From Rubritepida sp. (lineage in GTDB: Bacteria > Pseudomonadota > Alphaproteobacteria > Acetobacterales > Acetobacteraceae), in NCBI GenBank assembly GCA_028291485.1, contig JAQGHZ010000336.1, positions 1 through 5,118 on the forward strand: a stretch of DNA of 5,118 nt, read 5' to 3'. Below the pieces are notes generated by a model. That model had not been told where the DNA came from. It saw nothing but the letters and a program-made list of their open reading frames with translations, and made no database searches. The translations under genes and the position numbers were made by a program. This document shows, piece after piece, positions 1 to 5,118 of this stretch (position 1 is the first letter of the stretch; the number at the start of each line of letters is the position of its first letter).

Positions 1-135
1 GGAGAGCGCCTGCCGCCGGCGCCGGCGCCGGTGATGGGCCAGGACACCGACACGGTGCTGGCCGAGGTGCTCGGGATGTCCTCGGCGCAGATCGGCAAGC
101 TCCACGACGCCGGCACGATCGCCGGCCCGGCCTGA
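1..135 (+). CDS. CaiB/BaiF family (class III) CoA-transferase, C-terminal end only
   Basis: This is the 3' end of a gene that begins before the window; 44 codons remain, ending in TGA at 133-135. The visible residues run from a proline-rich segment (LPPAPAPVMGQDTD) through TVLAEVLGMS and AQIGKLHDAGTI to the stop. This is the usual ending of CaiB/BaiF CoA-transferases: a PAP-x-LGQ-x-T stretch, an EVLG helix, then a short helix ending in a G-[TV]-I-like tail. Family members move CoA between an acyl-CoA donor and a free carboxylic acid in the cytoplasm, using an aspartate that lies upstream of this window. The substrate cannot be read from the tail. The acyl-CoA dehydrogenase starts 38 bp downstream on the same strand, so the two are probably co-transcribed and this enzyme may supply its CoA ester. 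The family call is fairly secure from the tail and context; the specific function is unknown. Confidence 0.8.
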   Translation, partial: GERLPPAPAPVMGQDTDTVLAEVLGMSSAQIGKLHDAGTIAGPA

Positions 136-160
136 GGCCCAGAATCAGCGTTATTTGTTC

Positions 161-166
161 AGGAAG
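161..166 (+). promoter_or_regulatory. Ribosome binding site of the acyl-CoA dehydrogenase gene
   Basis: AGGAAG lies 7 bases before the ATG at 174, in a locally A/T-richer stretch (TTATTTGTTC) that stands out from the GC-rich surroundings. It is a good Shine-Dalgarno match at normal spacing. It supports the ATG at 174 as the start rather than the ATG at 155, which is in another frame. No convincing promoter is visible in the 38-bp gap, which fits read-through from the CoA-transferase gene. Confidence 0.7.
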
Positions 167-173
167 TTTCGAG

Positions 174-1847
174 ATGCCCGACACGATCCCCGCCCGGGGC
201 CCCGCCCGCAGCCTGATGGACCAGTGCGGGGCCCTCCTCGCCGCCGCCGAGCGGCTGCACGAGGCCACGCGCCACGCCCTGTCCGGCCTGCTCGCGCCCG
301 AGGGCAAGCCGAGCGCGAAGCTGATCGAGAAGCACCAGTTCTCCGCCCATGGCCTGTCCTGGCAGGCCACCTATGTCGAGGCGCTGCGGCAGGCGCTCGC
401 CTGGGCCGGCCGGCTGCAGGCCGACGGCATGCTGGGCGCGTCGGAAGCCGCCATGCTGCGGCTGGGCTTCGCGGAATACGGCCAGCAGCTGCTGGGCGGC
501 ATCCCCATGAGCCAGTCGGAGATGATCCGCCCCGGCGACATGGGCGTCCCGGCCGAGGCCCTCGCGGCATTCGCCGCCGAGCCGGCCCTTGCCGCCCTGG
601 CCGACCGCGCCGGGCTGGAGGAGGCGCGCCTGGCCCTGGTGGCCGAGCTCTCCGAAGGCCGCTTCGGCGCCCTCGGCCTCGATGACGAAATGCTGCAGGC
701 GACGCGCGAGCAGTTCCTGCGCTTCGGCGCCGCCGAGATCACGCCCTTCGCAACGCAATGGCACGCGAAGAACGAGCTGATCCCGATCGAGCTGGTGGGC
801 AAGCTGGCCGAGATGGGCGTCTTCGGCCTGACCGTGCCGGAGGAATTCGGCGGGCTGGGCCTCGGCAAGGTGGCGATGTGCCTGGTGTCGGAGGCGCTGA
901 GCGGCGCCTATCTCGGCGTCGGCTCGCTGGGCACGCGCTCGGAGATCGCCGCCGAGCTGATCCGCCTGGGCGGCACGGAGGAGCAGAAGGCCCGCTGGCT
1001 CGGCGTCATCGCCAGCGGTGAAGTCCTGCCGACGGCGGTCTTCACCGAACCCAATACCGGCTCCGACCTCGGGAGCCTGCGCACGCGGGCGGTGCGGGAG
1101 GGCGACGTCTACAAGATCTATGGCGCCAAGACCTGGATCACCCATGGCTCGCGCTCCGACCTGATGACGCTGCTGGTGCGCACCGGCTCGCCCGAGGACG
1201 GGTACAAGGGCCTGTCGATGCTGCTGGCCGAGAAGCCGCGCGGCACGCCGGACGACCTCTTCCCCGCCAAAGGCATGAGCGGCACGGAAATCCATGTGCT
1301 GGGCTATCGCGGCATGAAGGAATACGAGATCGGCTTCGATGGCTTCGAGGTGCCCGTCACGGCGCTGCTCGGCGGCGTGGAGGGCCAGGGCTTCAAGCAG
1401 CTCATGGAGACCTTCGAGAGCGCGCGCATCCAGACCGCGGCGCGGGCGCTGGGCGTGGCGCAGAACGCGCTGGAGCTGGGCCTGTCCTATGCCAAGGATC
1501 GCGGGCAGTTCGGCAAGCAGATCATCGCCTTTCCCCGCGTCCACGCGAAGCTCGCCTTCATGGCGACGGAGACCATGATGGCGCGGCAGCTGTCCTACTA
1601 CGCCGCCCGTCAGAAGGACGCCGGCCGCCGCTGCGATATCGAGGCGGGGATGGCCAAGCTGCTGGCCGCACGCATCGCCTTCAGCAATGCCGACTGCGCT
1701 TTGCAGATCCATGGCGGCAACGGCTATGCGCTGGAGTATCCGATCAGCCGGGTGCTCTGCGACGCCCGCATCCTGTCGATCTTCGAAGGGGCTGCGGAGA
1801 TCCAGGCGCAGGTCATCGCAAGGGGCCTGCTGGGCCGGATCAACTGA
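174..1847 (+). CDS. mcd: Acyl-CoA dehydrogenase, probable (2S)-methylsuccinyl-CoA dehydrogenase
   Basis: Complete 557-residue FAD-dependent acyl-CoA dehydrogenase. Ordinary family members have about 380-400 residues; this one has an extra N-terminal region of about 170 residues (including QFSAHGLSWQATYVEALRQ) before the canonical fold. Such an extension is characteristic of Mcd, which oxidises (2S)-methylsuccinyl-CoA to mesaconyl-CoA in the ethylmalonyl-CoA pathway. The core follows in order: N-terminal helical domain from about residue 170 with VPEEFGG at 221-227; beta domain with FTEPNTGSD at 290-298 and KTWITHGS at 319-326; C-terminal helical domain with DRGQFGKQI from 442; the second family signature QIHGGNGY from 511; and SIFEGAAEIQ, whose Glu538 is in the position of the catalytic base of short-chain acyl-CoA dehydrogenases. 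The protein is cytosolic with no signal peptide. ATG 174 is supported by AGGAAG 7 bases upstream. It follows a CoA-transferase gene by 38 bp. No other ethylmalonyl-CoA pathway gene is visible, so a related substrate such as another 2-alkylsuccinyl-CoA is possible. The family is certain; the Mcd assignment is likely. Confidence 0.85.
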   Translation: MPDTIPARGPARSLMDQCGALLAAAERLHEATRHALSGLLAPEGKPSAKLIEKHQFSAHGLSWQATYVEALRQALAWAGRLQADGMLGASEAAMLRLGFAEYGQQLLGGIPMSQSEMIRPGDMGVPAEALAAFAAEPALAALADRAGLEEARLALVAELSEGRFGALGLDDEMLQATREQFLRFGAAEITPFATQWHAKNELIPIELVGKLAEMGVFGLTVPEEFGGLGLGKVAMCLVSEALSGAYLGVGSLGTRSEIAAELIRLGGTEEQKARWLGVIASGEVLPTAVFTEPNTGSDLGSLRTRAVREGDVYKIYGAKTWITHGSRSDLMTLLVRTGSPEDGYKGLSMLLAEKPRGTPDDLFPAKGMSGTEIHVLGYRGMKEYEIGFDGFEVPVTALLGGVEGQGFKQLMETFESARIQTAARALGVAQNALELGLSYAKDRGQFGKQIIAFPRVHAKLAFMATETMMARQLSYYAARQKDAGRRCDIEAGMAKLLAARIAFSNADCALQIHGGNGYALEYPISRVLCDARILSIFEGAAEIQAQVIARGLLGRIN

Positions 1848-1856
1848 CGGCAGGCA

Positions 1857-2126
<270 letters not shown>

Positions 2127-2177
2127 GGCCGTATCGCCATTCAGCGTCTGTGTGAGCGTTCTGCCGGTTTATCGTTC

Positions 2178-2211
2178 TGGCGCAGGACCGGGGCTCCGCC
2201 GTGTTGCGCCA
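2178..2211. repeat. Inverted repeat, 7-bp arms
   Basis: TGGCGCA (2178-2184) and TGCGCCA (2205-2211) are perfect inverted arms separated by 20 bases. Neither side is followed by a T tract in the direction of transcription, so a simple intrinsic terminator is not supported. In such GC-rich DNA a 7-bp match could be chance. Confidence 0.35.
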
Positions 2212-2233
2212 ACAAAAAATGCATCATGCATTT
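2211..2233 (-). terminator. Possible weak intrinsic terminator of the leftward operon
   Basis: On the - strand AAATGCA-TGA-TGCATTT forms a perfect 7-bp stem with a 3-base loop (2233-2217). It is followed at once by further Ts, making a run of six (2219-2214) and then GTT. Position and orientation fit termination about 70 bases after the stop codon of the dehydrogenase gene at 2302. The stem has only two G-C pairs, so it would be a weak hairpin. The same symmetry could instead be an operator, or chance in an A/T-richer patch. Confidence 0.35.
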
Positions 2234-2249
2234 CGGTTTGATCACCGGT

Positions 2250-2276
2250 TCAGGCAGCTCGACAGCTCACGCCTGA
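2250..2276. repeat. Interrupted hairpin just downstream of the leftward operon
   Basis: TCAGGC (2250-2255) pairs with GCCTGA (2271-2276), and the inner AGCT (2256-2259) pairs with AGCT (2264-2267) around a CGAC loop. A three-base bulge (2268-2270) interrupts one arm. It lies 26 bases past the stop of the leftward dehydrogenase gene and could stabilise the 3' end of that transcript or assist termination. No T tract follows it on either strand. Confidence 0.35.
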
Positions 2277-2301
2277 TCTCCTGAGCTACGGAGTGATGAC
2301 G

Positions 2302-3363
2302 TCAGGCCGCACGGATACGGGCCGACAGGGCTTCGGCCGCCGCCTTCGTGCCGAGACGGCCGCCGACATCGCGCGTGGCCTCGCCGGCGGCGATGGCCTC
2401 GCCGATGGCGGCCTCGAGCGCCGCTCCCGCCGCGACGAAATCGCGATGCCCGCTGCGGCGTCCGTACCAGCCGAGCATGAGCGCCGTCGACAGGATCAGC
2501 GATGAGGGATTGGCGACATCCTGCCCCGCGATGTCCGGCGCCGACCCATGCGCCGCCTGCGCCATGGCATGCTCCGCCCCCGCGTTGAGCGAGCCGCCCA
2601 GGCCGAGGCTGCCCGACAACTCCGCGGTCAGGTCGGACAGGATGTCGCCGAACATATTGGTGGTGACGACGACGTCGAACCGACGGGGATCCCGCACCAC
2701 ATGCGCCATCATCGCATCGACGAGCACAGCGTCGAGGGAGATCTCCGGGTATCCCGCGGCCACCTCGCGGCAGGCATCCAGGAACAGGCCGTCGCAGACC
2801 TTCAGCACGTTGGCCTTGTGGACGACAGTCACGCGCCGGCTGCGCAGCATGGCCAGTTCGCAGGCCGCGCGCGCGATGCGCAGCGAGCAGTGCCGAGTAA
2901 TGCGGCGCAGCGATATCGCGACATCCGGCGTCACCAGGATCTCGCCATTCCCCGCCTCCATATTACGATCGGCATAGAAGCCTTCGGTGTTCTCGCGCAC
3001 CACCACGAGGTCGAACTCGCCGACCTTGGTCGGCAACCCCGCATAGGTGCGTGACGGCCGGATGTTCGCGAAGAGATCCATCCCCTTGCGGAAGAACTTC
3101 GAGGGATTGATCTCGCCGCGCCCTTCGTCCCGGAATTCCAGGCTGTCCGTCGGGCCGAGGATCACGCCGTCAGCCTGCCTGGCATCCTCCAGCAGGGAGG
3201 ATCGGACCGTCGTGCCGTGCAGACGTTGGCTTTCATACCCCACCACGTCGTGCCGGAGATCGAGGGGCAGCGAGAACCGCTCCCGCACCGCATCGAGCGC
3301 GACCAGGGTCGCGGCCGTGATTTCGGGCCCGATGCCGTCACCGGGAAGGATCAGAATCTGCAT
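2302..3363 (-). CDS. Isocitrate/isopropylmalate dehydrogenase family protein (NAD(P)-dependent beta-decarboxylating dehydrogenase)
   Basis: Complete 353-residue protein. The family oxidises a 2-hydroxyacid carrying a 3-carboxyl group and then decarboxylates it, using Mg2+ and NAD(P)+, as a cytosolic dimer. Visible landmarks: LPGDGIGPEI at 6-15; RKGMDLFANIRP giving Arg92 and Arg102; VVRENTEGFY giving Arg123 and Tyr130; VHKANVLK with catalytic Lys183; metal-binding Asp216, Asp240 and Asp244 (NMFGDILSD); and the cofactor loop HGSAPDIAG at 272-280 followed by ANP. All expected catalytic positions are present, so it should be active. The ENTEGFYADRN segment differs from the ELTGGIY type of LeuB and the ENTEGEY type of tartrate dehydrogenase, so a biosynthetic LeuB role is unlikely and the substrate is undetermined. 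The ATG at 3363 lies 5 bases after the stop of the binding-protein gene; no strong Shine-Dalgarno is evident, suggesting translational coupling. It is the last gene of the leftward operon. The family is certain; the substrate is unknown. Confidence 0.9.
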   Translation of the reverse strand: MQILILPGDGIGPEITAATLVALDAVRERFSLPLDLRHDVVGYESQRLHGTTVRSSLLEDARQADGVILGPTDSLEFRDEGRGEINPSKFFRKGMDLFANIRPSRTYAGLPTKVGEFDLVVVRENTEGFYADRNMEAGNGEILVTPDVAISLRRITRHCSLRIARAACELAMLRSRRVTVVHKANVLKVCDGLFLDACREVAAGYPEISLDAVLVDAMMAHVVRDPRRFDVVVTTNMFGDILSDLTAELSGSLGLGGSLNAGAEHAMAQAAHGSAPDIAGQDVANPSSLILSTALMLGWYGRRSGHRDFVAAGAALEAAIGEAIAAGEATRDVGGRLGTKAAAEALSARIRAA

Positions 3364-3368
3364 GGCGT

Positions 3369-4364
3369 TCAATCCAACCTGGCCGCGTTGCTCTGGCTCA
3401 GGAGAGAGCCCCAACGCCTCGTGTCCTCGGCGATCAGCGTCCCCAGATGGGCGGACGTGGCCTCTTCCCCGGTGGGAATGCGCCCCATGAACTGCTCGTA
3501 GCGGCGGCGCACGTTCGGGTCGCCGAGCCCCGCCGACAGTGCCGCCTCCCAGGCGGCACGGACGGGGGACGGCGCCGCGATCGGCAGGGTGATAGCGTTC
3601 CAGATCTCGATGTCGATCCCGGGCAGGCCCGCCTCGGTGGCGGTCGGGACCTCGGGGATGGCGGGCAGCCGCCCGGATCCCGTGACCAGCAGCGCCCGGG
3701 CCATCCCGTTCCGGGTGTTCGGGATCGCGCTGAAGGCCTGCTCGATGATCACATCCACCTGCCCCGCCAGCAGGTCGTTCACGGCGGGGGCTCCCCCGCG
3801 ATAGGGGATCAGGTCGGCACGGCCATGCGTCGCATCCAGGAACTGGAGCGCCGCCAGGTGCATCGTGGAGCCCGCCCCGGCGGTGGCGATCCGCAGATTG
3901 CCCAGGCGCGCCCGATCCGCCAGCTGCTCGAGGCTGGCGATCCCGGATCTCTCCGAGACGATGAGGACCATCGGGTTGGTGCAGACCAGCCCGACCGGCG
4001 CGAAGTCGCGCACGCTGTCGAAGCCGATGGTGCGATACAGGTGCTTGTTGACGGAAAACACGCCGACATGCGCGAACAGCGCCGTGTGCCCATCGCCGGC
4101 GGCCCGCGCCACCCGCTCGGCGCCGACATTGCCGCCGGCCCCCGTGACGTTCTCCACGACGACGGCCTGGCCGAGCCGCTGGCCCAGCGGCTCGGCCAGC
4201 AGGCGGGCCATGACGTCCGAGGTGCCGCCCGCGGCAAAGGGCACGACCATCGAGATCGACCGCGTCGCCACCCATGGCGCCTGCGCCCGGGCGACGGTCG
4301 GCAGGGCGCACAGCCCCGCCAGCAGGTGGCGCCGGGACAAGGTGCTTGCAGCGTCGCGGGTCAT
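3369..4364 (-). CDS. Bug/TctC family tripartite tricarboxylate transporter substrate-binding protein
   Basis: A 331-residue exported solute-binding protein of normal length for the family. The N-terminus has a short polar stretch, a twin arginine (SRRHLLAG, Arg11-Arg12), a hydrophobic core and an ARA/AQA cleavage region near residues 25-29, which suggests Tat export to the periplasm. Family motifs follow: VVPFAAGGTSD at 40-50, VVVENVTGAGGNVG at 68-81, the TAGAGSTMHL region at 161-170, PYRGGAPAVNDLLAGQVD at 187-204, and LPAIPEVPTATEAGLPG at 233-249. Such proteins bind small carboxylates or related solutes and deliver them to TctA/TctB membrane partners; neither partner is in the window, and orphan members are common. 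The ATG at 4364 overlaps the upstream stop (ATGA), with GGAG 10 bases before it. Starting further upstream would place the leader deep inside the protein. Family and start are secure; the ligand is unknown, though it presumably feeds the flanking oxygenase or dehydrogenase. Confidence 0.92.
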   Translation of the reverse strand: MTRDAASTLSRRHLLAGLCALPTVARAQAPWVATRSISMVVPFAAGGTSDVMARLLAEPLGQRLGQAVVVENVTGAGGNVGAERVARAAGDGHTALFAHVGVFSVNKHLYRTIGFDSVRDFAPVGLVCTNPMVLIVSERSGIASLEQLADRARLGNLRIATAGAGSTMHLAALQFLDATHGRADLIPYRGGAPAVNDLLAGQVDVIIEQAFSAIPNTRNGMARALLVTGSGRLPAIPEVPTATEAGLPGIDIEIWNAITLPIAAPSPVRAAWEAALSAGLGDPNVRRRYEQFMGRIPTGEEATSAHLGTLIAEDTRRWGSLLSQSNAARLD

Positions 4365-5118
4365 CGCGGCCGGTCTCCGGCGAGGGTCACGCGGTGCATG
4401 ATCCGCCGGTGCCCGTGATAGTCGTTGACCGGGTTGTGCAGGGCGCATCGGTTGTCCCAGAGCGCGATGGAACCCGGCTCCCAGTGGAAGCGGCAGGTGA
4501 ATTCAGGCCGGGTCTGATGCTCGAAGAGGTAGGCCAGCAGGCCGGCGCTCTCCTCCTCCGTCATGCCCACGAAGCGAAGCGTATGGCCGCCGTTGACGTA
4601 GAGTGCCTTGCGCCCGGTTTCGGGGTGCGTCCGGACGACCGGATGCTCGGCTTCGAGCACCTTGCGCTCTTCGCCGGGCTTGCGATCCTCCCGCGTGCGG
4701 GTCCTCTCCGCCTTGGCGGAGCTGTTGACGGCCTGCAGCGGCTCGAGCAGCCGTTTCATGCCATCGGACAGCGCGTCGTAGGCCGCATAGCCGCTCGCGA
4801 ACAAGGTGTCGCCGCCATAGGGCGGGACTTCGCGGCCCACCAGGATGGTCGCCATCGGCGGACGTTCCAGATAGGCCGTGTCGGTGTGCCACAGCCCTCC
4901 GAAATTGACGCGCTCGTTCTCGAGCTTGGCGACGGCGATCACCTCCGGAGCTTCATCCAGGCCCTTGAGGAAGGGGTAGTGCACGACATCGCCGAAGCGG
5001 CGCGCGAAGGTGGCGAAATCCTTCGGGCCCAAGGGCTGGTCCCGGAAGAAGATCACCGAGTGCTGGAGCCAGAGCTCCCGGATCCGGGCGATGGTATCGT
5101 CCGTGGATTTCGAGAGAG
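4361..5118 (-). CDS. TauD/TfdA family Fe(II)/2-oxoglutarate-dependent dioxygenase, N-terminus outside window
   Basis: The frame is open to the window edge; 251 codons plus the stop are visible, and about 30-40 N-terminal residues are probably missing compared with family members of 280-300. A GTG at 5056 is not the start, because typical family sequence continues upstream (DDTIARIRELWLQHS leading into VIFFRDQPL). Family marks: FFRDQPL then FARRFGDV; the metal-binding HTD in LWHTDTAY (His codon at 4888-4886, Asp at 4882-4880); PPYGGDTLFAS; LYVNGGHTLRF; then WDNRCALHNPVNDY with the distal metal His (4438-4436); and RIMHRVTLAGD with the 2-oxoglutarate-binding Arg (4393-4391). The facial triad and the co-substrate arginine are intact. 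Relatives hydroxylate taurine, aryloxyacetates, alkyl sulfates or carboxylic acids, giving succinate and CO2 as by-products. It is cytosolic. Its stop overlaps the start of the binding-protein gene. The substrate cannot be read from sequence. Confidence 0.92.
   Translation of the reverse strand, partial: LSKSTDDTIARIRELWLQHSVIFFRDQPLGPKDFATFARRFGDVVHYPFLKGLDEAPEVIAVAKLENERVNFGGLWHTDTAYLERPPMATILVGREVPPYGGDTLFASGYAAYDALSDGMKRLLEPLQAVNSSAKAERTRTREDRKPGEERKVLEAEHPVVRTHPETGRKALYVNGGHTLRFVGMTEEESAGLLAYLFEHQTRPEFTCRFHWEPGSIALWDNRCALHNPVNDYHGHRRIMHRVTLAGDRPR

Larger units (their letters stand above)
2127..2301. other. Non-coding gap between convergent transcription units
   Basis: No gene is supported here. 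Together with the livF relic it separates the rightward CoA-transferase/dehydrogenase genes from the end of the leftward operon. It is less GC-rich than its surroundings around 2211-2240 and contains three inverted repeats (2178-2211, 2217-2233, 2250-2276). Short open frames across it are unrelated to any family I recognise and lack ribosome binding sites. Its position at the 3' ends of two converging units fits a transcription termination zone. Confidence 0.6.

Noticed and set aside
7..33. Repetitive GCCGGC-like run at the window start
   Set aside because: It encodes the normal proline/alanine-rich tail segment of the CoA-transferase and reflects codon bias rather than a repeat element.
159..1712. 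517-codon open frame on the - strand opposite the acyl-CoA dehydrogenase
   Set aside because: It is antisense to a gene with full family motifs. Its composition (Ala, Gly, Arg, His, Gln rich, with no domain) is what GC-biased codons give on the opposite strand.
2297..2304. TGACGTCA palindrome at the stop codon of the dehydrogenase
   Set aside because: An 8-bp palindrome overlapping a stop codon is easily due to chance, and nothing nearby supports a binding site.
3364..4311. Possible N-terminal fusion: the dehydrogenase frame stays open upstream to 4311, giving 669 codons
   Set aside because: The upstream part is an Arg/Gly/Ala-rich shadow of the TctC gene in another frame. The dehydrogenase fold begins exactly at the ATG at 3363 (MQILILPGDGIGPE), at normal family length.
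3447..4418. 323-codon open frame on the + strand opposite the TctC gene
   Set aside because: The - strand frame has a signal peptide and all Bug/TctC motifs. The + frame is low-complexity, rich in Gly, Arg, Asp and Gln, with no recognisable domain or ribosome binding site.
4365..4448. Upstream start for the TctC protein, adding 28 residues
   Set aside because: The added residues are Arg/Pro-rich and overlap the dioxygenase C-terminus. The start at 4364 puts the twin-arginine leader at the N-terminus and gives the common ATGA overlap.

Overview
The window is very GC-rich, with strong third-position G/C bias and long open frames on the strand opposite real genes. The gene families (an N-terminally extended methylsuccinyl-CoA-dehydrogenase-like protein, an orphan Bug/TctC binding protein with a twin-arginine leader, a LivF remnant, a CaiB/BaiF CoA-transferase) suggest an alphaproteobacterium, perhaps a Roseomonas-like member of the Acetobacteraceae. 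That assignment is inference from gene content only. I see no tRNA, rRNA, CRISPR array, insertion sequence or phage gene.

Left part, + strand (1-1847): the last 44 codons of a CaiB/BaiF (class III) CoA-transferase, a 38-bp gap with a clear ribosome binding site, then a complete 557-residue acyl-CoA dehydrogenase. Its roughly 170-residue N-terminal extension is the hallmark of (2S)-methylsuccinyl-CoA dehydrogenase (Mcd). The pair would activate an acid to its CoA thioester and then desaturate it.

Middle (1848-2301): no intact gene. A decayed fragment of a branched-chain amino acid ABC transporter ATPase (LivF) lies on the - strand right behind the dehydrogenase. It has a one-base deletion and lacks both Walker motifs. 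Beyond it, about 175 bp of non-coding DNA holds three inverted repeats, one of which reads as a weak terminator for the leftward operon.

Right part, - strand (5118-2302): a tightly packed operon read leftward. It consists of a TauD/TfdA-type Fe(II)/2-oxoglutarate dioxygenase (N-terminus outside the window), a periplasmic Bug/TctC solute-binding protein starting in an ATGA overlap, and, 5 bp later, an isopropylmalate/isocitrate-type beta-decarboxylating dehydrogenase. Together these look like capture, hydroxylation and oxidative decarboxylation of a small organic acid whose identity the sequence does not reveal.

The two convergent modules are both plausible for branched or C5 dicarboxylate metabolism. 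A shared substrate pool is a hypothesis only. Nothing here looks like a defence or mobile system; the most noteworthy items are the dioxygenase-TctC-dehydrogenase operon, the CoA-transferase/Mcd pairing and the livF relic.
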